Source of the DNA: an uncultured Lachnospiraceae bacterium | GTDB taxonomy: Bacteria > Bacillota > Clostridia > Lachnospirales > Lachnospiraceae | Direction: 5' to 3' | DNA length: 58,824 nt | Assembly (NCBI GenBank): GCA_951801955.1 | Contig: CATOOV010000016.1 | Location: forward strand, 1 to 58,824 | Shown here: piece after piece, positions 1-8,260 of the stretch | How the letters are laid out: each line of letters opens with the position of its first letter | Numbering within the stretch: position 1 is the first letter of the stretch | Notes under the pieces: model-generated | Databases searched by the model: none | Told to the model about the DNA's origin: nothing | What the model saw: the letters and a program-made list of their open reading frames with translations, nothing else | Position numbers and translations under genes: made by a program

Positions 1-1
1 A

Positions 2-646
2 TTTATGGTAGATTGCCAGGTATTGAAATTTGGAGAATTTGTGTTAAAAAGTGGAAGGAAGTCCCCTTTTTTTATGAATACAGGGGCATATGTAACAGGC
101 TCCCAGCTTGCAAAATTAGGAGAGTATTATGCAACAGCGATTCATGAACACTATGGGGATGATTTTGATGTGTTGTTCGGACCAGCATACAAGGGGATCC
201 CTCTTTGCGTTGCTACTACGATGGCATACAGCCAGTTGTACCACAAGGAAATTCGTTATTGCTCTAACCGTAAAGAAGTCAAAGACCATGGCGATACAGG
301 CATTCTTTTGGGGAGCAAGGTAAAGGATGGCGATAAGGTAGTCATTATAGAGGATGTGACTACATCTGGCAAATCCATGGAGGAGACAGTTCCCATCATT
401 CGTGCCCAGGCGGATATCCAGATCAAAGGGCTTATGGTATCCCTAAACCGTATGGAGCGCGGCAAAGGAGAAAAAAGTGCTTTGGAGGAGATCAAGGAGC
501 TGTATGGTTTTGATGCCAATGCTATTGTGACCATGGCAGATGTGGTGGAATATTTGTATAATAAGCCATATAAGGGAAATATATATATTGATGATCAAAT
601 GAAAACTGCAATCGACAACTATTATGCCCAATATGGTGCAAAATAA
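2..646 (+). CDS. pyrE: Orotate phosphoribosyltransferase, 5' end cut by the window
   Basis: Joins orotate and PRPP to form OMP in pyrimidine synthesis. The PRPP-binding loop of type I phosphoribosyltransferases is visible as VVIIEDVTTSGKS (about residue 111 from the first visible Met), and KSPFFMNTG near the start is typical PyrE. The frame is open to the window edge: the codon before the first ATG is TTT, matching the usual FMVDCQVL context of Lachnospiraceae PyrE, so the Met at position 5 is probably internal and roughly 10-15 residues are missing. It is followed after 22 bp by a small membrane protein. Identification is firm; the true start lies outside the window. Confidence 0.93.
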   Translation, partial: FMVDCQVLKFGEFVLKSGRKSPFFMNTGAYVTGSQLAKLGEYYATAIHEHYGDDFDVLFGPAYKGIPLCVATTMAYSQLYHKEIRYCSNRKEVKDHGDTGILLGSKVKDGDKVVIIEDVTTSGKSMEETVPIIRAQADIQIKGLMVSLNRMERGKGEKSALEEIKELYGFDANAIVTMADVVEYLYNKPYKGNIYIDDQMKTAIDNYYAQYGAK

Positions 647-668
647 GAATTACGTTAGGAGTTTGAAT

Positions 669-821
669 ATGAATGAGAAAACGTATAAGACCATGACTAC
701 GGCAGGAGCAGGAAATATTGCCATTGGTATTGTCATGCTTGTAAGCGGTATTACATGCGGGGTGATTGCCATTATAAATGGAGCAAAAATGTTGAAAAGA
801 AAATCAGATATTATTTTTTAA
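669..821 (+). CDS. Small hypothetical membrane protein (50 aa)
   Basis: A 50-residue protein with a polar N-terminus (MNEKTYKTMTT), one long hydrophobic segment (about residues 12-36, glycine- and valine-rich) and a basic tail (MLKRK). The start at 669 was chosen because TTAGGAG lies about 8 bases upstream; an in-frame ATG at 624 would overlap the end of pyrE and lacks a ribosome site. It follows pyrE closely, so co-transcription is likely. I recognise no function; it could be a small membrane-associated regulator or an orphan peptide. The ribosome site supports it being real. Confidence 0.6.
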   Translation: MNEKTYKTMTTAGAGNIAIGIVMLVSGITCGVIAIINGAKMLKRKSDIIF

Positions 822-823
822 GG

Positions 824-938
824 GGATTTGGGTGTGGAAAGGTGGTAATATAAATAGGTGAGAATTTTTAACATCGTTGATGCCCGGTTAATTTTTTGCT
901 GAGCCTTTCATTTTACCACCTCTTGATACCTTAGTCTT
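824..938. repeat. Dispersed palindromic element, family A, copy 1 (degenerate)
   Basis: Imperfect inverted repeat of about 115 bp. The left arm holds GATTTGGGTGTGGAAAGGTG and the right arm TTTTACCACCTCTTGATACC, which pair with several mismatches; GGTGGTAA (841-848) and TTACCACC (913-920) pair exactly. The ends match those of the copies at 4162, 34839 and 48312. It lies between the small membrane protein and the VanZ-like gene, so it probably adds a hairpin to the transcript there. Confidence 0.6.
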
Positions 939-951
939 AAGGGTCAAAAAA

Positions 952-1425
952 TTGAAAGAGGATTATAGGAAGATACTCCGAATATGCAGTAAGTTCATGT
1001 TCGGAGTCTATATTATTTGCTTGACTTATTTTCTGTTTTTTGCAGAGAGTATGGGGCGTACCTTTGAGAGCAGATCCTATCATTATAATTTGGAGCTGTT
1101 TAAAGAGATTGGTCGTTTTATTAAATACCATGATATTCTTGGAACTAAGGCGGTACTTTTAAATTTGGTGGGAAATATTGTGGCATTTTTTCCATTTGGA
1201 TTCTTCCTGCCGATCTTGCATCCAAAATGCAGATCTTTTTTTTACACGGTGTTTTTCAGCTTTGAGTTCAGTCTTATGGTGGAAACCATCCAACTGGTGT
1301 CCAAGGTTGGGAGTTTCGATGTGGATGACCTCTTGCTAAATACCATTGGAGGGGCATTGGGATGTTTAATTTTTTTCTGGATGAATCACATAAGGAGAAT
1401 CTATGAAACGAAAGAGAAGAAATAG
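952..1425 (+). CDS. VanZ-like family membrane protein
   Basis: A 157-residue membrane protein with about four hydrophobic segments (residues 12-30, 62-85, 90-108, 130-145). The pattern NLVGNIVAFFPFGFFLP followed by a second hydrophobic helix and SFDVDDLLLNTIGGALG is the VanZ-family signature (polar E and DDxxxN in the membrane). VanZ confers low-level teicoplanin resistance in enterococci, but most chromosomal homologues have unknown roles at the cell envelope. The start is a TTG with AAGGG about 8 bases upstream. The 3' end overlaps the next gene by 23 bases, so the two are translated together. Family call is good; function is unknown. Confidence 0.8.
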   Translation: MKEDYRKILRICSKFMFGVYIICLTYFLFFAESMGRTFESRSYHYNLELFKEIGRFIKYHDILGTKAVLLNLVGNIVAFFPFGFFLPILHPKCRSFFYTVFFSFEFSLMVETIQLVSKVGSFDVDDLLLNTIGGALGCLIFFWMNHIRRIYETKEKK

Positions 1426-1732
1426 TTATAAATTTGCAGATAAAAAACATTCTAAACGGGGAAAGATATCACTTTGGCTTGCTGTTCTGTCGCTTTTTGC
1501 TGGAATTGGGATGGTAGTATTTTCAATACAAAATGCAGGAAATGCGAATGTGTATATTGGAAGCGCTGGATTGCTGGCACTGCTGCTGACAGTGGTGTCT
1601 TTTATGATTGGAATTACCAGTTTGAAAGAAGAAAGTTATAAATTGTTTCCAGTGCTTGGAAGCGTTTGTTCTGGTCTTATGCTGGCTGGCTGGATAACCG
1701 TTTATGTGTTGGGATTTTATCTCGTATCTTAG
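1403..1732 (+). CDS. Small three-helix membrane protein, possibly DUF6142 family
   Basis: A 109-residue protein with a basic cytoplasmic N-terminus (KRKRRNSYKFADKKHSKRGK) and three hydrophobic stretches (about residues 24-42, 50-70, 85-106). The KHSKRG motif before the first helix is what I associate with the DUF6142 group of Clostridia, but that is from memory and should be checked. The ATG at 1403 has AAGGAG five bases upstream and lies inside the end of the VanZ-like gene, so translational coupling is likely. No enzymatic residues stand out; function unknown. Confidence 0.7.
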   Translation: MKRKRRNSYKFADKKHSKRGKISLWLAVLSLFAGIGMVVFSIQNAGNANVYIGSAGLLALLLTVVSFMIGITSLKEESYKLFPVLGSVCSGLMLAGWITVYVLGFYLVS

Positions 1733-1792
1733 TAAAATCATAAACGTTTTGCTGGAATACACATGGAGTCGGTAATGTATCTGTCAGCAAAG

Positions 1793-1832
1793 CTGGATCG
1801 AATCCAGTGCCAAGGCTCGCGAGCGAGCCTTG
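1793..1832 (+). promoter_or_regulatory. Two adjacent hairpins in the aminopeptidase leader
   Basis: CTGGAT/ATCCAG (1793-1798 and 1802-1807) is followed directly by a perfect 10-bp stem CAAGGCTCGC/GCGAGCCTTG (1811-1820 and 1823-1832). No T-run follows, so this is not an ordinary terminator. The second hairpin ends about 11 bases before the AGAGGA ribosome site of the peptidase gene and could affect translation or RNA stability. Confidence 0.5.
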
Positions 1833-1853
1833 AATAGAAAGAAGAGGAAAAAC

Positions 1854-3929
1854 ATGGGTTATCAGGAATTTTGGCATCCATATCGGGAGGAAGTAAAAGA
1901 ACGCTTTGCTTTGGTAATGGAGCGTTTGGAACAGATAGGGACAGAGGAGACAGTGGAGGAACCTTTTCGGGCATATTTTCGACAAGCGGCGATGCATTTG
2001 TGCAGGCTGGGCAGGCTGGAAGAGGAAATCTATGGTGGGGGCTGGGAGAATCGGAGCTTAAAAGACTGGAAACAACAAAATCAGGCATTGTACCAGGAAA
2101 TTACCCCAAAATATTATAACAGCAGTTATGGAAATCCAGCTTATGCCACAGCACAATTGGGAGAGGCTTATGGAAAACTTCTGGGGTTGCTTTATGCAGA
2201 TCTTCGCTCCCTCATTCCTTATGCGTTTGAGGGGAGGAATTATGAGATTACGATTTTTGGGGAGCTTTTGGTACAAATCTATAATTGTTTTGAACAAGAA
2301 AAACAACCAGATGAGAAGGCTGTTCAGCAGATTATTTATTGGTTTTATCATGATTACAGTGAGATTTTTACGGAAATTAGCGTGTTGGCGCAGAATAGCC
2401 CAGAATTGGATTTCTATGTGCAGGTCATTATGGAGAGTGATCTGGAAGATTTACGGTATTTGTACCGTTATGGCGCCTATATTACAGAAAATGAGATTAA
2501 AATTGCAGAATTTTTAAACCGGATGCCAGAGGCGGATATCCAAAAGATGGCAGACACCTATACAGAAGGGTACCGAATTGGATTTGAAGTTACCAGAAAA
2601 GATTTGTCGAAAAAACAATTTGTGGATTTACGTTATCCCATCGGATTTGAACGAATGATGCGTGCAGCGGTCAAAAATTTTAAAAAGATGGGATTAAAGC
2701 CAGTTGTAACACGGATAAATGAAACATCCTTCCAGGGAAGAGGAAATGGAAACCGCTCTGTGGAGAGTACATCGCCCAACCGCCAGTATGAGTATGACCA
2801 TAAATCGGACCGTGCTGCATATCTGGACAAGGCATTGGTGGAGCGCCGCTTGGAAGTACTGAAAACAGTATATGAAGATCGGAAAGAAGTTGCAGCTTTC
2901 TATGCAGGACCAGCGGTAGTGGAGACGTTTGGTGAAGATGGTTTTGAGCCTGAGAATTGCCCTGCTGCATATCAATTTGATGACAAGCAGCAGAAGTTAA
3001 ACGTCTATTTCACCAGCCAGTCCATGCAGATTACCAATACCTATATCAAAGGGGAAGAGCGCAGCTTTACCATAATTGCGTACCCGATACCGCAGATTGG
3101 ACCAAAGTTTGAAGAGATATTTGCTGAGACGATAAAGATCAATACGTTAGATTATAAACTCTATCAAGAGATGCAACAGAAACTGATTGATGTATTGGAT
3201 GAAGGAAGATTTGTCCATATTACTGGAAAGGGAGAGAATACTACAGATTTGACAGTGGCTTTGTTTCCGCTGGAAGAGCCGACAAAACACACAATTTTTG
3301 AAAATTGTGTGGCGGATGTGAACATTCCAGTTGGAGAGGTTTTTACCTCTCCAGTACTGAAAGGTACGAATGGGCATCTTCATGTGACGCAGGTATATTT
3401 GAATGGGCTGAAGTACACCGATTTGGAGGTAGATTTTGAAGATGGGATGATTTGCCGTTATTCCTGCAAAAACTTTGATACAGAAAAAGAAAATCTTGCA
3501 TTTGTAAAGGACAATCTTTTAAAACATCACAATACGCTCCCGATGGGGGAATTTGCTATTGGCACCAATACCACAGCATATAAAATGGGAGTAGATTATC
3601 AAATCCAGGATAAGCTTCCGATCTTGATTGCAGAGAAGACAGGACCGCATTTTGCAGTGGGAGACACTTGCTATAGCTGGGCAGAGGATATACCAATGTT
3701 TAATCCTGACGGTAAGGAGTGTGTGGCAAGAGACAATGAAATATCCAGGCGGCGCAAAGAGGATATCAAGGAAGCATATTTTAATTGCCATACGGATATT
3801 ACCATTCCATATGATGAATTGGACCAGATTACTGTATTAAGGCAGGATGGAACCAGTGTAGATCTTATTCGGAACGGAAAATTTGTAGTGCCAGGGACAG
3901 AGCCATTAAACCAGCCCTTGGGAGGATAG
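1854..3929 (+). CDS. Aminopeptidase, M29 (AmpS/AmpT) type, with long N-terminal extension
   Basis: 691 residues. The C-terminal part carries the M29 metallo-aminopeptidase pattern: VGEVFTSPV (E495), MGEFAIGTN (E566), GPHFAVG (H599) and NCHTDITI (H646, D648), corresponding to the E/E/H/H/D metal ligands of AmpS and AmpT. It should remove N-terminal residues from peptides in the cytoplasm; no signal peptide or membrane segment is seen. Classical M29 enzymes are about 410 residues, so roughly 280 N-terminal residues, mostly helical and rich in Y, E and R, are extra. I chose the ATG at 1854 (AGAGGA just upstream) over an in-frame TTG at 1830 that lies in a hairpin. It stands alone between hairpin elements. 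Confidence 0.8.
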   Translation: MGYQEFWHPYREEVKERFALVMERLEQIGTEETVEEPFRAYFRQAAMHLCRLGRLEEEIYGGGWENRSLKDWKQQNQALYQEITPKYYNSSYGNPAYATAQLGEAYGKLLGLLYADLRSLIPYAFEGRNYEITIFGELLVQIYNCFEQEKQPDEKAVQQIIYWFYHDYSEIFTEISVLAQNSPELDFYVQVIMESDLEDLRYLYRYGAYITENEIKIAEFLNRMPEADIQKMADTYTEGYRIGFEVTRKDLSKKQFVDLRYPIGFERMMRAAVKNFKKMGLKPVVTRINETSFQGRGNGNRSVESTSPNRQYEYDHKSDRAAYLDKALVERRLEVLKTVYEDRKEVAAFYAGPAVVETFGEDGFEPENCPAAYQFDDKQQKLNVYFTSQSMQITNTYIKGEERSFTIIAYPIPQIGPKFEEIFAETIKINTLDYKLYQEMQQKLIDVLDEGRFVHITGKGENTTDLTVALFPLEEPTKHTIFENCVADVNIPVGEVFTSPVLKGTNGHLHVTQVYLNGLKYTDLEVDFEDGMICRYSCKNFDTEKENLAFVKDNLLKHHNTLPMGEFAIGTNTTAYKMGVDYQIQDKLPILIAEKTGPHFAVGDTCYSWAEDIPMFNPDGKECVARDNEISRRRKEDIKEAYFNCHTDITIPYDELDQITVLRQDGTSVDLIRNGKFVVPGTEPLNQPLGG

Positions 3930-3976
3930 GTCAGATGGGAGATGATTTAAATTATAAATATTTTCTCTCAAATTTT

Positions 3977-4108
3977 ATACCCAAGGGCACCCCATGGTGC
4001 CATTCGGCGTGTCATAAGGTATACCCAAGGGCACCCCATGATGCCATTCGGCGTGTCATAAGGTATACCCAAGGGCACCCCATGATGCCATTCGGCGTGT
4101 CATAAGGT
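3977..4108. repeat. Family B repeat: three tandem 44-bp units
   Basis: Three head-to-tail copies (3977-4020, 4021-4064, 4065-4108) of a 44-bp unit that begins ATACCC and ends AAGGT; units 2 and 3 are identical and unit 1 differs by one base (CATGGTG for CATGATG). Each unit holds small internal stems (GGCA/TGCC and GCC/GGC). Single copies recur at 18488, 42290 and 58422. The array sits in the gap between the aminopeptidase gene and purE. Confidence 0.85.
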
Positions 4109-4161
4109 ATGAATTGTATATGAAATTTCTAAAATTATTGAGTATCGCAATTACTTATTGA

Positions 4162-4270
4162 GATTAGGGTGTCAAAAGGTGGTTTTTGAAAGGAATATTG
4201 GCAAATTGCACAAATGGGTGCAATTTGTCAGGAAGGTCTTATGGAACCACCTTTTGACACCCCAATCCTA
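4162..4270. repeat. Family A palindromic element, copy 2 (best-preserved)
   Basis: Near-perfect hairpin of about 109 bp. Outer arms GGGTGTCAAAAGGTGGTT and AACCACCTTTTGACACCC pair exactly, and an inner stem CAAATTGCAC/GTGCAATTTG forms the tip. It ends 20 bases before the purE ribosome site, so it is either in the purE leader or upstream of its promoter. No coding capacity. Confidence 0.85.
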
Positions 4271-4302
4271 TTGAATTAGTAAGAGAAAAAGGAGAGTTGA
4301 TT

Positions 4303-4803
4303 ATGGTTAAAGTAGGAATTGTTATGGGAAGTGACTCAGATATGCCAGTAATGGCAAAGGCGGCAGATATTTTAGAGGAGTTGGGCATTGGATATGAAAT
4401 GACTATTATCTCTGCACACAGGGAGCCAGATGTTTTTTTTGAGTATGCGAAGTCTGCAGAAGAGAAGGGGTACAAAGTGATAATTGCAGGCGCTGGTATG
4501 GCGGCACATCTGCCTGGAATGTGCGCGGCAATTTTCCCAATGCCAGTGATTGGGATTCCCATGCACACAACGTCTCTTGGGGGAAGGGATTCCCTGTACT
4601 CCATTGTTCAGATGCCTTCTGGCATTCCTGTTGCAACGGTAGCAATCAATGGAGGAGCGAACGCGGGGCTTTTGGCTGCGAAAATCCTTGCAACCTCTGA
4701 CGAAGCGCTGCTAGGAAGGTTAAAAGATTATTCCAAGAAGCTGAAAGAACAGGTGGAGGCAAAAGATGCGCGGCTGAAAGAAGTTGGATACAAAAATTAT
4801 TAG
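4303..4803 (+). CDS. purE: N5-carboxyaminoimidazole ribonucleotide mutase
   Basis: Converts N5-CAIR to CAIR in purine synthesis. The 166-residue protein shows the class I PurE signature: GSDSDMPVM near the start, SAHREPD, GAGMAAHLPGM and the C-terminal GGANAGLLAA. The ATG at 4303 has GGAGAG six bases upstream; an in-frame TTG at 4297 overlaps that site and is unlikely. It stands as its own unit, flanked by a family A hairpin upstream and an intrinsic terminator at 4871-4908, apart from purM-purN-purD. Neither purK nor purC is nearby. Confidence 0.97.
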   Translation: MVKVGIVMGSDSDMPVMAKAADILEELGIGYEMTIISAHREPDVFFEYAKSAEEKGYKVIIAGAGMAAHLPGMCAAIFPMPVIGIPMHTTSLGGRDSLYSIVQMPSGIPVATVAINGGANAGLLAAKILATSDEALLGRLKDYSKKLKEQVEAKDARLKEVGYKNY

Positions 4804-4870
4804 GATGTGCCTGGAAACTGTTTTCTGATACACCCTGGTTTGCATGATATTTTTACCCTGTAGGATAAAA

Positions 4871-4908
4871 AACGCCGTTTAGAGCCTTGGGCTTTAAACG
4901 GTGTTTTT
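4871..4908 (+). terminator. Intrinsic terminator of purE
   Basis: Stem AACGCCGTTTAGAGCC/GGCTTTAAACGGTGTT with two G-U pairs and a two-base loop, followed by a T-run. It lies about 70 bases after the purE stop. Confidence 0.85.
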
Positions 4909-4913
4909 GTATA

Positions 4914-4937
4914 TAGGAAAGTTTTTTGTTTTTCCTA
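4914..4937. repeat. Family C short palindrome, copy 1
   Basis: TAGGAAA (4914-4920) pairs with TTTCCTA (4931-4937) around a T-rich loop. Like the copy at 12583 it directly follows the T-run of an intrinsic terminator; a third copy is at 48634. Confidence 0.5.
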
Positions 4938-5072
4938 ATTATAGAAAAATATGTGCTGCGTTCTGTCTATGCTGTTTGAATCGTACGATAGTCAAAAGAT
5001 AGAATTATAAGTAATTAAGAATTTTCTATAAGTAATTGTAAGTATAACTAATAAAAATATTATAATATATAA

Positions 5073-5102
5073 TTGGAATTTCGATAAAAGACAGGGTACA
5101 AT
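5073..5102 (+). promoter_or_regulatory. Probable promoter of purM-purN-purD
   Basis: TTGGAA (5073-5078), 18-bp spacer, TACAAT (5097-5102), leaving a leader of about 90 nt. The upstream DNA (4990-5070) is very AT-rich and a 10-bp palindrome ATCGTACGAT lies at 4980-4989. I see no purine-riboswitch core and no clear PurR box. Confidence 0.5.
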
Positions 5103-5197
5103 AGAGAAGAGATCCATAGAAACTGGCTGTCTGACTTTAAGGAATGGGTTCGGTTACTACAATAATTATTTTTAGATAAATATTAGGAGGAAAAACA

Positions 5198-6223
5198 ATG
5201 GATTACAAAAATGCAGGTGTTGACATTGAGGCAGGTTATCAGTCAGTGGAACTGATGAAAAAGCATGTGCAGCAGACCATGAGACCGGAGGTTTTGACAA
5301 ATTTGGGGGGATTTTCTGGCGCCTTTTCTATAGGAAAATTCAAAAATATGGAAAAACCTACTTTGGTATCGGGCACAGATGGAGTGGGAACAAAACTAAA
5401 GCTGGCATTTTTGCTGGACAAACATGATACCATTGGAATTGACTGCGTGGCAATGTGTGTCAATGATATTGCCTGTGCAGGAGGTGAGCCATTATTTTTC
5501 TTGGATTATATTGCCTGCGGCAAAAATTTTCCAGAAAAGATTGCAACGATCGTAAGCGGCGTGGCAGAGGGATGTATGCAAAGCGGGGCGGCATTGATCG
5601 GCGGCGAGACAGCAGAAATGCCAGGGTTTTATCCAGAAAATGAGTATGACCTTGCCGGGTTTGCAGTCGGCGTGGTAGACGAGAAGGATATTATTACTGG
5701 TGCCGATTTAAAAGCAGGGGATTTGTTGGTCGGTATCGCAAGTTCTGGGGTTCATTCCAATGGATTTTCCCTGGTGCGCAAAGTTTTCAATATGGACGAA
5801 GAGACATTGAATACGTATCATGAGGAATTGGGAAGCACATTGGGAGAAGCTTTACTGGCTCCTACGAAAATATATGTAAAAGCGCTGCGTTCCCTTAAAG
5901 AAGCAGGAGTACGGGTAAAAGCATGCAGCCATATTACAGGAGGCGGTTTTTATGAGAATGTGCCGCGGATGCTTCCAGAAGGAAAACATGCGGTGATTGA
6001 AAAAAATAGCTACGAAGTTCCTGCAATTTTCCAAATGTTGGCAAGGGAAGGCAAGATTGAGGAAAAAATGATGTACAATACCTACAATATGGGAATTGGA
6101 ATGGTGTTGGGCATCTCTTCGGAAGATGCCGATAAGGCAATGGAAGTGATCAAGGCTGCTGGCGAAACCGCTTATGTGATTGGCAAAGTGGAGGATGGAG
6201 AAAAAGGAGTTACTTTATGCTGA
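5198..6223 (+). CDS. purM: Phosphoribosylformylglycinamidine cyclo-ligase (AIR synthetase)
   Basis: Closes FGAM to AIR using ATP. 341 residues, normal length for PurM. Visible family features are [14 protein letters not shown], the [20 protein letters not shown] block, [25 protein letters not shown] and [14 protein letters not shown]. The ATG at 5198 follows AGGAGG. The stop overlaps the purN start (ATGCTGA), so purM, purN and purD form one operon. Identification is certain. Confidence 0.98.
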   Translation: MDYKNAGVDIEAGYQSVELMKKHVQQTMRPEVLTNLGGFSGAFSIGKFKNMEKPTLVSGTDGVGTKLKLAFLLDKHDTIGIDCVAMCVNDIACAGGEPLFFLDYIACGKNFPEKIATIVSGVAEGCMQSGAALIGGETAEMPGFYPENEYDLAGFAVGVVDEKDIITGADLKAGDLLVGIASSGVHSNGFSLVRKVFNMDEETLNTYHEELGSTLGEALLAPTKIYVKALRSLKEAGVRVKACSHITGGGFYENVPRMLPEGKHAVIEKNSYEVPAIFQMLAREGKIEEKMMYNTYNMGIGMVLGISSEDADKAMEVIKAAGETAYVIGKVEDGEKGVTLC

Positions 6224-6840
6224 GAATCGTAGTCTGTGTGTCTGGCGGCGGGACGAATCTTCAGGCAATCATAGATGCTGTTGAGAATGGGATCATTACA
6301 AATGCAAAGATTGGTGCCGTTATCAGTAATAATGCCAATGCATATGCACTGGAAAGGGCAAAAAAATATGGGATTGCAGGAGATTGCATTTCTCCAAAAC
6401 AGTTTGAAGACCGTGAAAGTTTTAACCATGCATTTTTGGAGAAGGTTAACAGTTATGAGCCAGATTTAATCGTACTTGCAGGATTTCTGGTAGTGATACC
6501 AGGGCAAATGATACAGAAATATCGCAATCAGATTATCAACATTCACCCTTCACTGATTCCTTCTTTCTGTGGAACTGGCTGCTATGGGTTAAAAGTCCAT
6601 GAGAAAGCTTTGGAGCGCGGAGTGAAAGTAACAGGCGCAACGGTGCATTTCGTGGATGAGGGAACAGATACAGGTCCGATTATTTTACAGCAGCCAGTCA
6701 TGGTGGAACCAGAAGATACACCTGAGATTTTGCAGAGGCGTGTGATGGAACAGGCAGAATGGAAGATTCTGCCACAGGCAATTAATCTAATTGCACATGG
6801 CAAAGTGAAAGTAGTAAATGGAAAAACAATAATCTTATAA
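6217..6840 (+). CDS. purN: Phosphoribosylglycinamide formyltransferase
   Basis: Transfers formyl from 10-formyl-THF to GAR. The 207-residue protein has the PurN signature: [14 protein letters not shown] at the start, [12 protein letters not shown] (the catalytic N and H) and [11 protein letters not shown] (the catalytic D). The start codon overlaps the last seven bases of purM, implying translational coupling. purD follows after 22 bp. Confidence 0.98.
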   Translation: MLRIVVCVSGGGTNLQAIIDAVENGIITNAKIGAVISNNANAYALERAKKYGIAGDCISPKQFEDRESFNHAFLEKVNSYEPDLIVLAGFLVVIPGQMIQKYRNQIINIHPSLIPSFCGTGCYGLKVHEKALERGVKVTGATVHFVDEGTDTGPIILQQPVMVEPEDTPEILQRRVMEQAEWKILPQAINLIAHGKVKVVNGKTIIL

Positions 6841-6862
6841 ATAGGGCAAAAAGGAGAAGAAT

Positions 6863-8134
6863 ATGAAGGTATTGATTGTAGGAAGCGGCGGACGTGAACA
6901 TGCGATTGCAGCGAGCGCTGCAAAGAGTCCCAAGGTAGAGAAACTCTATTGTGCACCAGGAAATGCAGGAATTGGACAGGTCGCAGAATGTGTACCAATT
7001 GGAGCAATGGAATTTGATAAGCTGGTGTCTTTTGCCAAAGAAAAAGAGATTGATTTTACCATTATCGGTATGGACGATCCTTTGGTTGGCGGCGTGGTAG
7101 ACGCCTTTGAGGCGGAAGGGTTAAAGGTGTTTGGTCCCCGGAAGAATGCGGCAATCTTAGAGGGAAGCAAGGCATTTTCTAAAGATCTTATGAAAAAATA
7201 CAAGATTCCCACTGCTGGGTATGAGACTTTTGATGATCCGAAGAAAGCCCTTGCATACCTGGAGAATGCAAAAATGCCCATTGTTTTGAAAGCAGATGGC
7301 CTTGCTTTGGGAAAGGGAGTGCTGATTTGTAAGACCTTGGAGGAAGCAAAAGCTGGAGTCAAAGAGATTATGGAGGATAAGAAATTTGGTTCTGCTGGAA
7401 ATCATATGGTAATAGAAGAATTTATGACTGGGCGCGAGGTTTCTGTATTGTCATTTGTGGACGGGAAGAGCATTAAAATTATGTCCTCAGCGCAGGACCA
7501 TAAACGTGCCAAAGACGGCGACCAGGGACTGAATACCGGAGGGATGGGAACCTTTTCACCCAGTCCATTTTATACCAAACAGGTGGATGAATTTTGTAGG
7601 AAACATATCTATCAGGCAACTGTGGATGCCATGGCTGCAGAAGGGCGTCCCTTTGTGGGAATTATCTTCTTTGGGCTGATGCTTACAGAGGAAGGACCAA
7701 AGGTATTGGAATACAATGCACGTTTTGGCGATCCAGAGGCACAGGTGGTTTTGCCGCGCATGAAAAATGATATGATTGAGGTAATGGAAGCATGTGTGGA
7801 TGGCAGGCTGGATGAAATTGACCTGCAGTTTGAGGAAAATGCAGCAGTCTGCGTGGTACTTGCCTCAGATGGTTATCCGGTATCCTATGAGAAAGGATTT
7901 GAGATCACAGGTTTGGAGAAGTTCGATTTCCAGGAAGGCTATTACTGTTTCCATGCTGGTACCGCTTTGAAAGATGGAAAAATTGTTACAAACGGAGGCA
8001 GGGTTTTAGGGATTACTGCAAAGGGAAACGACCTGAAAGAAGCCAGGACCAATGCTTATAAGGCAACAGAATGGGTGGAGTTTGATCATAAGTATATGCG
8101 CCATGACATTGGAAAAGCAATAGATGAAGCGTAA
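6863..8134 (+). CDS. purD: Phosphoribosylamine-glycine ligase (GAR synthetase)
   Basis: ATP-grasp enzyme that joins phosphoribosylamine and glycine. 423 residues, normal length. Visible are the N-domain motif VLIVGSGGREHAIA, KADGLALGKGV (ATP-binding loop), RAKDGDQGLNTGGMG and LEYNARFGDPEAQ (metal and ATP ligands). Ribosome site AAAAGGAGAA precedes the ATG. Last gene of the purM-purN-purD unit; no clear terminator was seen before the promoter of the next operon. Confidence 0.98.
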   Translation: MKVLIVGSGGREHAIAASAAKSPKVEKLYCAPGNAGIGQVAECVPIGAMEFDKLVSFAKEKEIDFTIIGMDDPLVGGVVDAFEAEGLKVFGPRKNAAILEGSKAFSKDLMKKYKIPTAGYETFDDPKKALAYLENAKMPIVLKADGLALGKGVLICKTLEEAKAGVKEIMEDKKFGSAGNHMVIEEFMTGREVSVLSFVDGKSIKIMSSAQDHKRAKDGDQGLNTGGMGTFSPSPFYTKQVDEFCRKHIYQATVDAMAAEGRPFVGIIFFGLMLTEEGPKVLEYNARFGDPEAQVVLPRMKNDMIEVMEACVDGRLDEIDLQFEENAAVCVVLASDGYPVSYEKGFEITGLEKFDFQEGYYCFHAGTALKDGKIVTNGGRVLGITAKGNDLKEARTNAYKATEWVEFDHKYMRHDIGKAIDEA

Positions 8135-8212
8135 AGGCATTGGGTTGTCAGGAACACTTTACACAAATTTTAGATTTTTTAGAAATTTTACATAGGATTT
8201 TGTTCCGAACGC

Positions 8213-8221
8213 TGGTATAAT
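8213..8221 (+). promoter_or_regulatory. Extended -10 promoter of the two-component operon
   Basis: TGGTATAAT: a TG motif one base before a consensus TATAAT (8216-8221), 40 bases before the histidine kinase start. No good -35 box lies at 17 bp, which suits an extended -10 promoter. Confidence 0.55.
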
Positions 8222-8260
8222 ATAGGCTATCATTATAAAATACGGAATGAAGGAATCTCT

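Noticed and set aside
1793..1807. tRNA T-arm-like hairpin (GGATCGAATCC).
   Set aside because: No acceptor, D or anticodon arms nearby; taken as a chance resemblance in a leader hairpin.
3977..4108. Short CRISPR-like array.
   Set aside because: The three 44-bp units abut directly with no unique spacers, and single copies occur elsewhere.
5103..5197. Purine riboswitch in the leader of purM.
   Set aside because: The leader is long enough, but I could not find the conserved junction and loop words of the purine riboswitch.
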